A stretch of 64,000 nucleotides of DNA from Piezodorus guildinii (lineage: Eukaryota > Arthropoda > Insecta > Hemiptera > Pentatomidae), in contig CM041298.1 of NCBI GenBank assembly GCA_023052935.1, positions 58,522,217-58,586,216 on the forward strand. Direction: 5' to 3'. The notes under the pieces are model-generated. The model was not told the origin of the DNA. It was given only the letters and a program-made list of their open reading frames with translations, and did not search any database. The position numbers and the translations under genes are program-made. Positions 21,001-32,707 of this stretch are shown piece after piece (position 1 is the first letter of the stretch; every line of letters begins with the position of its first letter).

Positions 21001-21690
21001 AGAATAATAATAATAGATAGAAATTTAGTAATTATTCTTGACTTAGAAAAACAACATATCATAGACTCATCTTCTATAATATACGACTTTTCCTTACATT
21101 CCGTTTTGATTGAAATAGTCTGTCAGGGCTAAAATGCCAATGTTTTCTTTCTCTAAAGTTCTGTTAATTTGGCCGATTCGAAAATATTAGCAATATAATC
21201 TTGATAGAATTGATAAAAAACGAGTTAAATATCTAAATAAATGAGAAAAGAGCGAAAATATTTTTTATGCGATTGTGTTTTTGAACATTAAGACAGATAT
21301 ATAATGTACCGTTGGAAAGATTAAGATTTCAGAAAAAAAATATAACCTTTAAAAAAACATGTAAAAGGTTGGGGATAGAGGTGGAAAGCCGATAAAACTA
21401 TCCGATTACTGTAGATAATAGTATAATAGATTATTTAATAAAACGCGTTTCTATCGAAACTCAATCTAATTAATTCTTTGGCCAGTTTACTTTATATATT
21501 TTAACTCTAATAATATTTAAAAATTCTTAAATTGCTATTAACAACGGAGGTAACTTAAAGTTGTGAGTTGCACGCGATAGATTTTTAGCTCCTAAAGAGT
21601 AGATCCTCAAAAATTTTTTTTTTTTATACCGCAATAACTTCAATTTGTTAATACGAGCAACACACAGCTTTGTTGGCATAGCGTGTCAAT
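21000..21690 (-). repeat. 0.9-kb repeat copy plus arm 2 of the inverted repeat
   Basis: On the minus strand, 21690 to 21240 repeats 18643-19090. 21000-21226 repeats 20345-20580 directly. The ACTTTCACTTACC end is decayed to AACTTTAAGTTACC on the minus strand (21550s). Confidence 0.65.
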
Positions 21691-22339
21691 TAAGCCCCAA
21701 CACTTAATCAATTTATCGAAACGAGACTTTTTTTTTCCCGAACCAATATAGCTCCTATACAGTAAACCCTAGTGACAAATTTTATATGACAAACAATTTT
21801 TTAAACTGCATTTTTCTGAAAAAGGAATATTCGTCAACATTTTATCGGAGCAACACCAACAGAGCTAGAGCGTGTCAAACTTAAGGTCAAAAAACGTTAC
21901 TCAATGAAAATTATAGACTCCTTGCCAAAACACATATTTATGTCAAACAATAACATTAGGGGCCATTTTCCATATTTCTTTATTCAGAAAAATATTTATT
22001 ATTTAAATAGTGGGATTTGTATGGAATGTTGTTTGAATAATTTGGGCGCACGAGGCTGTTTATTTCAGAAGTGAAGTGTCTTCGTGCTTAAAGAAGTGGA
22101 AACGACCCTCCTTTAGACCGTGGAAGGAATAAAACATGAAAACATACATTTTTAGAGTCATCATAATGGACTCATTTCTACTTTTTTTTTTTTTTTTTTT
22201 TTTTTGTCATTGTCCGATATTATGCCACTTTCCACGTATCTGACTATTTATAAGCAACATACATGTATGAGCTTTCAGAGCAAAGAATGCTTCTATTTAT
22301 TTTTATCCCTTTTCGGGGCTTCGAACACCCGATTGAAAG

Positions 22340-22397
<58 letters not shown>

Positions 22398-22575
22398 TGA
22401 AAACCTATTAAACGGTCTCTAACACGAATTTTCTTCGAAATATCACAAAAGTTGGCTGAACTATATTAAAGTTTCTAGCTAAACCCGGGAAACGTTTTTG
22501 TTTAATTATTTCTAGTGAATATTTTAGTTGTTAAATGAAAAATAACGAATTTGTTGCGCGTGTGTGTGACTGTGC
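21691..22575. other. Unassigned intron with T25 run and (TA)n tract
   Basis: A T run at 22181-22205 may be the tail of a minus-strand retro-insert, but I cannot name what follows. (TA)n is at 22343-22394. AGAGCGTGTCAA at 21866 resembles the outer end of the arm at 21680. Confidence 0.4.
22343..22394. repeat. (TA)n microsatellite
   Basis: About 52 bp of alternating TA. Confidence 0.95.
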
Positions 22576-23356
22576 TTAAATTGTGTCACATGAAATGTCC
22601 GTTTTCAAGGTAAAGGATTTCTATTAAAAATACGATACGAAAACAAGATAATTTTATTCGAAGTATTTACCTTCTTTTTTTTACACATTTTTCCCAACGT
22701 GACACCAACTTTTTTATCCCCGAACTGAAAAACTCTGAGCATTGAAGTGAAACAAAATCTGAAAACGCACTTTTCACTTGATCATCATTTTCAAAAAGTT
22801 TTCCTTTGACGAAGTTGTCTAAATTCTTGAACAGGTGGTAATCTGTTGGAGACAAGTCGGAAGAATATAGTGGGTGCGGAAGAACTTCGTAGCCCAGTGC
22901 TTTCAATTTTCGTACGGTATGTTTTGAAACATGCTGCTCAGTGAGATCACGAGGTATCCATGTATCGAGCTTTTTTACTTTCCCAATACACTTTAAATGT
23001 CTGGAAACAGTATAAGCACTGGAATTTAGTTGTGCTGAGAGTCCTTTAACTGTTTGGTAGGGGTTTCCATCTACTGTATGTTTGAGGACATCGTTGTCTA
23101 TTACGGACGGAGGTCTTCCTCGGGGCAAGTTTTCCAAGTCCGCATCCCCAGCTGAAAACTTAACATGTTCATATTTGGAGGTATACTAAAAAGTGGGTAA
23201 TTGATTGGGAAGCTAATGTTTATAATACAAAGGTAGAGGATTGGTAACTGTTTACTTTAAATATGTAAACATTCAGAAGAAAACAATAGAGACTTGCAAA
23301 ATCCTTTATGTATTTCAGAAACTATAAAAACGGACATTTCATGTGAAACAACCCAA
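22576..23356 (-). mobile_element. Internally deleted mariner element
   Basis: The inverted ends pair over about 29 bp. The right end on the minus strand reads TTGGGTTGTTTCACATGAAA and the left end TTAAATTGTGTCACATGAAA, and both continue TGTCCGTTTT. The right end is followed by TA (23357-23358); the left TA is mutated. Length is about 780 bp against roughly 1.3 kb for a full mariner. It carries one ORF. Confidence 0.85.
22667..23137 (-). CDS. Mariner transposase with in-frame loss of the catalytic core
   Basis: 156 residues are open with no stop. Residues 1-66 are the mariner paired/HTH region: GRPPSVIDNDVLKHTV, GLSAQLNSSAYTVSRHLKCI and GKVKKLDTWIPRDLTE. Residue 69 onward is the transposase C-terminus: HTVRKLKALGYEVLPHPLYS, DLSPTDYHLF (the third catalytic Asp of the DD34D triad), then FVKGKLFENDDQ and KLVSRWEKCVKKRR. 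Roughly 130-150 residues holding the first two catalytic Asp are missing and the two parts are joined in frame. It cannot catalyse transposition but could still bind mariner ends. Whether it is expressed is unknown. Confidence 0.8.
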   Translation of the reverse strand: MENLPRGRPPSVIDNDVLKHTVDGNPYQTVKGLSAQLNSSAYTVSRHLKCIGKVKKLDTWIPRDLTEQHVSKHTVRKLKALGYEVLPHPLYSSDLSPTDYHLFKNLDNFVKGKLFENDDQVKSAFSDFVSLQCSEFFSSGIKKLVSRWEKCVKKRR

Positions 23357-23377
23357 TATAATATAAAATTTGGGTTT

Positions 23378-23756
23378 GGTTAAACTTTCTATATCGATGC
23401 AATATTCATTGGACTAAAGACTATTAAAATATTATATAGGTTTCATTATAATTTATATAGTTTGGCATATCAACATTAATTTTTTAGATCCAGAAAAATT
23501 AGCCATATCATCTTGTTAGCATTGATTAAAAACGGTTAAATATATATGTTGAACGAATTCGATATCTAACTAAAGGAGAAAATAGCTAAGACATTGACAA
23601 AAACAGATAAATACACAATATGAAGGATAAATACACAATGATAATCAACTGATGGGGAAAAATACAGAAATATTTTTTCAATCAGAGTTTTATTTCTTTT
23701 GCTGAACATACGAGTAGTAGTTGAAAAGCTAAAGATTCTAGAAAAAAAAAAGTGAT
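23378..23756 (-). repeat. 0.9-kb repeat, copy split by the BEL element (left part)
   Basis: Landmarks are GGTTAAACTTTCTATATCGATG, TTGTTAGCATTGATTAAAAACGG and AAAGCTAAAGATTCTAGAA, ending at the target duplication GTGAT (23752-23756). It continues after the BEL element at 30651. Confidence 0.75.
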
Positions 23757-24204
23757 TGTTGGGGAGAGGGGCGACAACACACTCGCTCGCAGCCTCAACC
23801 CGAACGTTAATTTTGAGTCGCCGAATTTCTCATACTTGATTAGGTTTCGTTATGGGTTTATTAAGATTACTAACTTTGTAAAACATATATATATTGAGGA
23901 AAACAAAATTCAAAAGAACAAATAAAATTAACTTATAAACATGAGTGTACTGTACTTAAAGTCACAAGGACGATCGCGGGCGACGATGGCGAGCGACGAA
24001 GGGTAGTAGCGACTGCGAAGCGACCTCTCTCTTGGCACCCAGAGCACTCTCCCTCCCGAGCGGTCACTATCACTTAATCCCTTTTAGGTAAATAGTGCCC
24101 CCCTCTTGCGTCTGAACTTAATATTTACTAAATATATACAAACATACATACATATATATATACATATATATATAAACTAAATCAGTATTTCTCAATTCTT
24201 AACA
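23757..24204 (-). repeat. 3' LTR of the BEL/Pao element
   Basis: 448 bp. On the minus strand it opens with TGTTAAG, then a TATATATA-rich stretch that could serve as TATA, a GC-rich middle rich in TCGCT/CGCC, and AATAAACCC (a polyadenylation signal) about 100 bp before its end. Confidence 0.95.
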
Positions 24205-24218
24205 TGCCGCCCACCAAT
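24205..24218 (-). other. Polypurine-like tract of the BEL element
   Basis: The purine-rich ATTGGTGGGCGGCA directly precedes the 3' LTR. This is the expected plus-strand primer position. Confidence 0.6.
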
Positions 24219-24245
24219 TTTATAACATAAAATTTAAATTTTGAA

Positions 24246-27200
24246 TTAGGAGTGATCATGATCCTCTGCAAGTAATGGTACAATGCGTGAAACTGGGCGC
24301 ACTATCTCTCCAGCAGGCGTTCGTAATCTGACTACTCTTGTGACACCGTCCCCTCCTGGAATTACTTCAGTAACACGTCCTCTTGGCCAATATTGAGGCG
24401 CTACATTCGGGTCATGGAGCAACACTAGTGTTCCTGTCTTAGGACCGTCTTTTCCGGATGTCCACTTAACCCGTTGTTGCAAATGATGCAGGTAATCTTT
24501 GCGCCATCTCCTCCAAATGTCTTGTACACACTGCCGAAGAAACTGCCAGCGCGATAATCGATTACTTGGTATGTCCATAAAATTATACTCCGGAGGTGAA
24601 ACCATTGGTGCGCCAACCAAGAAATGCCCAGGAGTCAATACTTCGAAGTCCTCAGGCTCTGCTGATAGCGGATGGAGGGGTCTAGAGTTCAGCAAAGCTT
24701 CAATACGTGCGGTTAGCGTAGAAAATTCTTCAAACGTAAAGGGTTTTGAAGTGAGAACTCTACGAAGGTGGTATTTAAAAGATTTTACTCCAGCTTCCCA
24801 CAGACCTCCAAAATTAGGCGAGTGAGGAGGAATGAAGCACCAGGTTATGTGTTTATTCTTCAAATGCTCCTCAATCTTCTCCTGCGTCTCCACCTTTCTC
24901 CACCATTCGTCCAACTCCTTTAAGTGATTTGAGGCTCCAAGAAAATTCCGTCCGTTGTCAGAAAAAATGCAGCTTGGAAGCCCTCGTCTTGCGATGAAGC
25001 GATCTAATGAAGCGAGGAATGCCTCGGTGGACATTTCTGAAACCACTTCCAAATGAACCGCTTTGGTTCCGAAGCATATATACAGACAAACATAGCATTT
25101 AGCCAGATCATATTTCCGTCAAGCTGCAGTCCTGATAGAAAACGGTCCAGCAAAATCAACTCCCGTATTCAGAAAGGCTCGCCCCTGTGTGAAGCGTGAA
25201 GAAGGTAAATTTCCCATAACTGGCTGGTATGGTTTTGTGTTGAATCGTCGACATCGAAGACATTTATGGATGCGGGTTTTGATGGCTCTGCGTGCCGACA
25301 ATATCCAATATTGGCCCCGTAACAGCGAAAGAAGAAGCTGGGGACCAGCATGCATATAACTCAGATGCCAGTGGTCAATGAGTAGGTTAGTGAAGTGGGC
25401 CCTTTGAGGCAACAGTACTTGGTGTTTTTGCTGGTAGGATAACGGACTGTTTACCAATCTGCCGCCCACCCTAACGATTCCAAATGAATCCAGGAAAGGG
25501 TTCAATGATCTCACATTTTGATCCTTCACATTCTTCCAAGGGTAATCTTTCTTAAAATAGTAATTTTGCGTTGCTCTGATGATTACCTGGATAGACTGGT
25601 TTCTCTCCGCCAGCGTAATGGCATTTTTTCTCCTTTTGTCGGGTTCAAGTCTAGTATTAGCAATGAAACGCAACACGTATGCAAATATATTTGTTACCTT
25701 AGCGAATGTAGAGAACTTTTGTATTGCACTTAATACTAATGGCAACTCCTCTGAGGCTGCTAATAGAGTTACCTCTTTCAATTCTGGAATCTGTCCTACC
25801 TTGTTCGATGGTAAGCTTTCAGAAATTGGCCAATCTTCAGGGGGTTGAAGTAACCATTCAGGTCCCTCCCACCAGGATTTCCGGTCCACCAACTCTTGAG
25901 GTTCAATACCCCGTGACGCAATATCCGCTATATTCTTTGCGGAATCAATATGGAACCATTGACCGGGCGTGGAATCTTCTAGAATATTTACAACACGGTT
26001 TGCCACGAATGTCTTCAGTTTGTGCGGTGGAATTCTGAGCCATGATAGAGTTATCGTAGAGTCAGACAATAAAACTGTGGATGTAATACTGAGAGGCTCC
26101 AGAAACCCTCTCAACATTTTCAAGCACCGAATAAGAAGAACTGCCGCGCAGAGCTCCAATCTTGGCACTGTCATCGTCTTCACGGGAGCAAGCCGTGTTT
26201 TAGAAAACAGAAGTCTTGAAGTAACCTCCATCTTATTCCTTTGATGTGCTTCACAGCGGAGATAAATAACTGCTGCATAGCCCAACGAGGATGCATCTGC
26301 GAATCCAATCACCATAATCTTGCAGAATTTCGAAGGTAGTAGATATCGCGGGATTCTTAGCGACTGAAGATCCGAGAGATGTATTACGAATTTCTTCCAT
26401 TCCTTAGCCAGAGAAGTTGGTATAGGAGTATCCCACTCCAGCTTTCTATTCCAGAGCGCTTGCATTATGGTTTTGGCCTTAAACACAACTGGCGATAGAT
26501 ATCCTAAAGGGTCATAAATTCTTGCTATCACAGACATAATTTTGCGTTTGGTGGTTATCAATTGAGGGGTATTTACTTTGTAAGATAGGCAATCTTCGTG
26601 AGTATTCCATTGCATGCCTAGCACCTTGATAGAAGAGTCTTCTCCTGTTTCCAATGTAACTGATGAATTTTCTGAAATGTTAGATACTTCATCTAGTAAG
26701 GATGGACAGTTAGTTGCCCACTTACCCAACTCGAAGCCACCCCTTTTGAGAAGAGAAATCAGCTCTATTTGTAGTCGGTGGACTTCTTCATAGTCATCAG
26801 ACCCAGCTAAGATATCGTCCACGTACCTGTTTTTAGAGAGGGCGTTGCAGGCGAGTGGAAATTCTTGTCCCTCATCTTTTATCAGTTGACTTAATACACG
26901 CATTGCAATAAAGGGAGAACATGATAAACCAAATGGGAGGCGATTGAATCGGAATTCCTGAAGAGCTTCACCACTTTCGAATCTATAAACAAAATGCAAA
27001 TAACTCTGATCTTCTGGGTGGATTAATATTTGCAAGAACATCTGTGGAATGTCAGCTGTGAAAACAAACCTATGTAGACGAAAATTCAATAAGACTTGGC
27101 GAATATCCGCCTGCAGTTTAGGTCCTGTCAGGAGTTGATCATTAAGTGATCCCTTGTCGGTTTTTGATGATGCGTCGAAAACAAGCCTTAATTTGTTGGA

Positions 27201-29471
27201 GGAATCGTTTTTGAAAACTCCATGATGAGGGAGAAAATATTTACCCTTTGTAATAGACATGCTTATAATTCCTTCATCTAAATAGTCTTGAAGAATTTTG
27301 GAATACTGAAACTTTCTTGCTGGTGACCTATCTAATTTTAATTCTAATTGCCTAAAACGAGAAGTAGCAATATGACGTGATTCTCCCAGTTCAATTAATT
27401 TTTGTTTGAAGGGTAAGCGAACAATGTATCGACCCTCTTCATTCCTACTATGAGTTGCCACAAAATGTTCTTCGCATTCTGTATCTGCAGGATCAACATG
27501 AACTGACTGGTTGACTTCCTCTATCTCCCAAAATTTTGTAATAGTATCATGTAAGAACTCATCAGTGTCAACGTCTGGCTTATTTTCTGTAAGTAAGGTC
27601 AGCGTTGTTGTAGAGGTTCTGCCAACAGGTCCGATAATCACTAAGCCAAAGATAGTCATTAAACCATTTGGAAACCCTGGAGATGTGAGAACGGTTTCAC
27701 CTGTAAAGATTTGACAGAACAGGTCGGCTCCCAGTAAGAAATCAATTGGGCCTGGTTTGAGAAAATTTGGGTCAGCCAGATTGTAATCGTCGAAAATCTG
27801 TTTAATATTTTGTGGTAAGCAACGTAGAGGTAATCTGTCAGTAATGTTCTTTATTAAAACTGCTGATGTCTGGAACTGTGGTTGTTCTTGGTTATTCGGA
27901 ACTATGATACATTTAGCTTGATGTTTCCCACCTGGTACAGGATGGTCAGCAAATCCACTGATACGGTTAGGATTTTCAGTCAAGCTTAATCCTAAGCGTC
28001 GGGCACACTCTATTGTTATAAATGATCTCTGGGATCCGCTATCAATCACCAACCTTATAGGATGTAAATTACCCTGACAATCGATAATTCGGGCACATGC
28101 GGTTCCTAGCAGGATATTCATATCACCATCTTCGGAAGAAGCAAGGACCGCGTCTTTTGAGACAGTAGTTGTTGCTGCAAGATCAGAAGAACCCACCGAT
28201 CTAATCTGACTATTAGGTGAACTACGATTGATTGATGTCTGTATGGTAACCTTTTTTTCCGAATCTTGAGCGCGAACGTTGATTGCAGCATTGTGTAATA
28301 AAGTATGATGTTTCCTACCACAAGATCGACAGGAATTGCGGGAGGGGCAGCCTTTTGCAGGGTGACCCGAAGACAGACAGTTAAAGCATCTATTAAGTTT
28401 CTTGACCTCTTCATACCTTTGTGGTTGACTTAAAGTCCTGAATCGAGGGCATTCATAAATGCGATGGTTCTCTTGGCATTTAAAACATTTCAGAGAAGAA
28501 TTATCGTCGCTAGTAGAGATTAAGACGCGTCTTGGTTCAATGAAGTACTTAGATTTTGGTTGCGGGACTATTGATTCTACTGAGCGGTTAGAAGTTAAGG
28601 TTTTGGTTTGTAATTTTATGCAAATTTCTTGAATGAAGTTCTGAAAATTATGAAGGGTGGGTAATGTGTTCGAAGAAGAGTATTTTGTTTCAAACTGGTC
28701 GCGGGAATTTTCATCTAATAAAGTCAAGCCATACGTCATGAGAATAAATCCTGCAGGATCCTCTAATTTCAAGTTCTGAAATGAAATAATGTTTTCTATA
28801 ACAACATTTGAGAAGGTTTCCAATGAGGCCAAATTTTGATTTTTAAGGGTTCGAAATTGAAATATTTTCATAAGAAAGGTAGTGGCTTGTGTTCTCTTGT
28901 TTTCGTATCGTTTAGAAAGCGTTTCCCAAGCATGCAGGTACTCAGCGTCAGACATCGGAATGGAAGCTATTATCTGAGCGGCGGCCCCCTTTAATGCAGA
29001 CTTTAAATAATGAAATTTTTGTACATTAGGTAAATCATTGTTATGATGAATTAGCGAAAGATAAGTGTCCTTAAATGGCCCCCAATCTGAAATATTACCG
29101 TCGAAACTGGGCAAGTTTATAGGAGGTAGTCGTAGAATGGGCATACTATTGATTGAATTATTCTTCATAGAGATTTGATCTTCGTGTTCATTGTAGGACA
29201 AAGCTTCGTAGTAGGCTTCTCGAGCCTCATGTTTCATTTTTATACATAGCGAAGTATCATAACCCTCTATTCGTGTAGCGAGCGATTTTATTTCTCGAAA
29301 TATTTGAGAAAACTTCTCAAAGGTACCATCTATACGCGATAAGCGTGCCTTAAATAATGCCCTCTTAGATGTATCTGTGGTGGAAATAAAACCTAGATTA
29401 TTAGTGTTTTTAATGTCCTCATATAAATCACTAAATTCGTCCATTAAAAATTGTAACTTATAGTTCATCAC
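24246..29471 (-). pseudogene. BEL/Pao gag-pol polyprotein, one in-frame TGA
   Basis: One frame of 1,742 codons from ATG at 29471 to the stop at 24246 is interrupted only by TGA at 25119-25121 (codon 1451). Order in residues: coiled N-terminus; DUF1759-like gag around 120-260 (LPSFDGNISDWGPF); zinc knuckles CFKCQENHRIYEC (329), CFNCLSSGHPAKGC (362) and CRSCGRKHH (381); aspartic protease with VIDSGSQRSF (about 475); RT with FTADIPQMFLQ (Asp 807) and YVDDIL (883-886); RNase H with GFADASSLG (about 1057) and SDST (1136); and the integrase H2C2 finger ending HKCLRCRR. The stop falls inside the integrase core, after the first catalytic Asp (GVDFAGPF). The downstream part keeps FSDNGRNFLGA, GLWEAGVKS and a DUF5641-like C-terminus. 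So integrase is truncated unless the stop is read through. Confidence 0.93.
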
Positions 29472-30178
29472 TTTCTAAATTAGAACCTTTATCAGCTTTG
29501 GGCGGCATATTAGATAACAATAATTTTGACGGAAATAACTAACTTAAATCAAAGAAAATATTAAAATAGAAATAATTTTCTCAAATTAATTGCAAACTAA
29601 TTATAATAAAGCTTTGGTGTGGTGTAGTTAAATAATAATCAATCAAATATTCAATGGAGATGAAAATAAAAAATGACCTACAAAATATTATAAAATTAAA
29701 ATGAATAATGCCTAGTGAATAATTAAATTAATATGCATTAAAGTGACTTACGTATAGTATTAAAGAAATAAACATATACTTTAGAATACACAGTGAGTTA
29801 ATAAAGAAAATAAATATGTACAAAGTGCACTACGTAGTATTAGCGAAATTAAGATTTGCAATAATCAAATAAATCATTGAAAAAACAAACATATATATAA
29901 AGATTTAAAACAAAATGAAAAACATATATATACAAAGAATTAAAAATAGAATGAAAGCATGTATGCACAAAGATTTGAAATAAAATGAAAATAGTTCTCT
30001 CTACTATATTATACACAAATAAAATTTATAAAATAAAAGGATGCTAAAGATTAAGAAACAAATTAACTGATAAAACAAATGCGAATAAAATAATGCGAAA
30101 GCGTAACCTATTAAATCAATTTAATTTCAAAGCGATAGTCACCAAAACGAAACCTAAACAAATCGAGAAAATTCGGCT
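29472..30178 (-). other. Noncoding leader of the BEL element
   Basis: About 700 bp, AT-rich, between the primer site and the gag start. No ORF is credible. The usual packaging/5' untranslated region. Confidence 0.6.
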
Positions 30179-30196
30179 ATCTCGCCGGTGCCTCCA
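30179..30196 (-). other. tRNA primer-binding site of the BEL element
   Basis: The minus strand reads TGGAGGCACCGGCGAGAT, six bases after the 5' LTR. It is complementary to a tRNA 3' end finishing GGTGCCTCCA. I cannot assign the tRNA with certainty. Confidence 0.65.
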
Positions 30197-30202
30197 AATT
30201 TA

Positions 30203-30650
30203 TGTTGGGGAGAGGGGCGACAACACACTCGCTCGCAGCCTCAACCCGAACGTTAATTTTGAGTCGCCGAATTTCTCATACTTGATTAGGTTTCGTTATG
30301 GGTTTATTAAGATTACTAACTTTGTAAAACATATATATATTGAGGAAAACAAAATTCAAAAGAACAAATAAAATTAACTTATAAACATGAGTGTACTGTA
30401 CTTAAAGTCACAAGGACGATCGCGGGCGACGATGGCGAGCGACGAAGGGTAGTAGCGACTGCGAAGCGACCTCTCTCTTGGCACCCAGAGCACTCTCCCT
30501 CCCGAGCGGTCACTATCACTTAATCCCTTTTAGGTAAATAGTGCCCCCCTCTTGCGTCTGAACTTAATATTTACTAAATATATACAAACATACATACATA
30601 TATATATACATATATATATAAACTAAATCAGTATTTCTCAATTCTTAACA
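30203..30650 (-). repeat. 5' LTR of the BEL/Pao element
   Basis: Same 448 bp as 23757-24204; no difference was found on reading both. Confidence 0.95.
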
Positions 30651-30655
30651 GTGAT

Positions 30656-30840
30656 CTTATATCCAATGTTCTATATGGTAATGGAGAGTGATGAAAAACT
30701 GATACAAATAAAAAATTGTTGTTTATAATAATTTCTATTGTTAGATTAATTAATTTAAAAAGTTCTTTAATATATTTTATAAATAACGGAGGTAAGTGGA
30801 AGCTTTCAGTTGCGCGCACCAGATTTTTAAAATACGAACA
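30656..30840 (-). repeat. 0.9-kb repeat, right part of the copy split by the BEL element
   Basis: It resumes with CTTATATCCAATGTTC and GGAGAGTGATGAAAAACTGA and ends GGAGGTAAGTGGAAGCTTTC then GCGCGCACCAGATTTTT, the usual outer end. Confidence 0.75.
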
Positions 30841-31146
30841 ACGGTTAATTATTTTGATATTTTTAATACTAACATATTTATTAATTAAAAAATGCGAGGT
30901 TATGGGAATATGGGTAAAAATTGGGGATCATACGTATTTTTGATGGCAAATAAAAATTTACTACAAATATTTGGGAAAAAAAAAATTTCTGGATAGGGAC
31001 AGTCGAATCATCTAGGGATAGGAAATACACTTTACAAATCTTCTGTCTACTTCGATATTGCGAAAGAAAGGTAAAAATGTTACTTATTGTTTTACAATTA
31101 GAAATCCTAATTATTAGCATTCGGATACCTGAAAAATGTACTTTGA

Positions 31147-31150
<4 letters not shown>
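30841..31150. other. AT-rich intron, nothing recognised
   Basis: No element recognised before the (TA)n tract. Confidence 0.45.

Positions 31151-31151
<1 letters not shown>

Positions 31152-31202
<51 letters not shown>
31152..31202. repeat. (TA)n microsatellite
   Basis: About 51 bp of alternating TA. Confidence 0.95.
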
Positions 31203-31205
<3 letters not shown>

Positions 31206-31274
31206 AAATATTTTTTGCCAATCCATGACAACCTGCCTTTCTATATTCTTTAGTAATGACCTACATTCCCAACG

Positions 31275-31500
31275 ATCAGATACCCTATCTATTACTTCAT
31301 CTTGACAAGACTGATACGTCCAGCAACTGCTCATAGACACCAATTACTACAAGACTTCGAAAAACTATTTTTAGACCTTGTTATTGAGTATTGGGACTCC
31401 ATAAAATCTTTAATTACAAATCCCTGGCCCATCCTAGTCCACTATTCCTTAACTTTTTATCCCAAACTTTAATAGCTATTCCAGATAATCCTTAGGGTCT
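31275..31500 (+). mobile_element. Strongly decayed Jockey LINE fragment
   Basis: QIPYLLLHLDKTDTS (compare QIRYLGLHLDKRLTW of the family) is followed, after a deletion, by AHPSPLFLNFLSQTLIAIPD, matching the HxNPLVxNLSSSxIPDNP end segment. Confidence 0.5.
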
Positions 31501-32548
31501 TTTATTTGGGAGGAAATTTTATTTGAATTATTCGAATGAAAATCGAAAGAAAAGAAAAGGAAATAGGGACACAGTCCTGTACAAATGCTTTTGGTTTATT
31601 ATTGTCAATAATCAACCTTTGTAATCGACCAAAAAAAACATATCAATTACCCCTTCTCAAAATTTGTAAGCTAACGTTTTAATATGCGCAGAATTCGAAT
31701 AACGAATAAAAAAAAATCCGTTTGTTCTTATTGATAAATAAATAATAGTAAATTGCTGTTAGATGGAGAATTAAATTTTTGACAAAAAAAAAAAAAAAAG
31801 AATCATTGAAATTGGTTAAAAAGTAACTGAGATATTGCGTTTTGAAATCAGTGGTAGTGATATGACATTACCTCTTGAATTATTGCTTTTCATATTAATT
31901 AATAGTGGAGGTCTGATGCACTCCTATGTCAGGAACTTATATATAATGTGTAAACATGAGAAAAAAACCTGTAAAACCGATTCAAGTAAAACTGAATAAA
32001 ACATATTAATTAATACCTATATAAACAGTTATACCCTAATATTGTTATTTGGAAATAATAAATCATTGTGTAATAATTTGTAGCGTTTTTTAGAATGGGA
32101 TACAGAATTCATCGAGAAAGAGCAAAGGGTAGTATTTAGGAATTATGTATTTAAAAGCCGATCTCTGAGGGGTAACTTACCACAGATATGCTTGAATATA
32201 GAAAACGGAATAAGCACGAGATGAAGTTGGTCGACGGGAAAATTACAAAAGTTTTCATAACAAAGTGAAATCTGAAAAGTGAACGGTTGAAATGATTTCG
32301 GCCAGCATTAACTTAAAATTAAATTTTGAATCCACAGGTCCTTCTTCTGTATAACAGTTATTATTCTAAGCCACATTAAACATTCCATCCGTGCTTTGAG
32401 GCGGTTTTGAATAAATTCAATTAATTTGCTTGTTTCATCGATTTATATATTTTCATTTCTTTTTTATTCATTTTATTCAAATCAACCACGAACAAAGAAA
32501 AATTATTTCGTCCCTCAAATAACATAAAATGTACGTTTCTAATATTGA
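31501..32548. other. Unassigned intron with a dispersed inverted repeat
   Basis: 32000-32088 (ACAGTTATACCCTAATATTG, TATTTGGAAATAATAAATCA, TTGTGTAATAAT) recurs inverted at 48634-48715. Nothing else recognised. Confidence 0.5.
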
Positions 32549-32707
32549 CAGATTAATGTTTTTTTTTTGTTTTTTTTTAATTATTTATTGGATATTTTTT
32601 TTAATTTACAACTGTATACAGGAATACAACTAGTAAATTAGATGAAATATATAAAGGCATGAAACACATGTAGAGAAGCTTCCCAATGGAAGCACTCTAA
32701 AAATGAT

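Larger units (their letters stand above)
23757..30650 (-). mobile_element. BEL/Pao LTR retrotransposon, complete and young
   Basis: The element is 6,894 bp, read on the minus strand. LTRs at 23757-24204 and 30203-30650 are both 448 bp with TGTT...AACA ends and look identical. The target duplication GTGAT is at 23752-23756 and 30651-30655. The interior has a tRNA primer site at 30179-30196, a noncoding leader of about 700 bp, one gag-pol frame (24246-29471) broken by a single stop, and a purine-rich stretch (ATTGGTGGGCGGCA on the minus strand, 24205-24218) beside the 3' LTR. It split a pre-existing 0.9-kb repeat. No env-like ORF is present. Confidence 0.95.

Noticed and set aside
24205..30202. 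Endogenous retrovirus with env
   Set aside because: Only gag-pol is present. RT, protease and C-terminal features are BEL/Pao-like and there is no third ORF.
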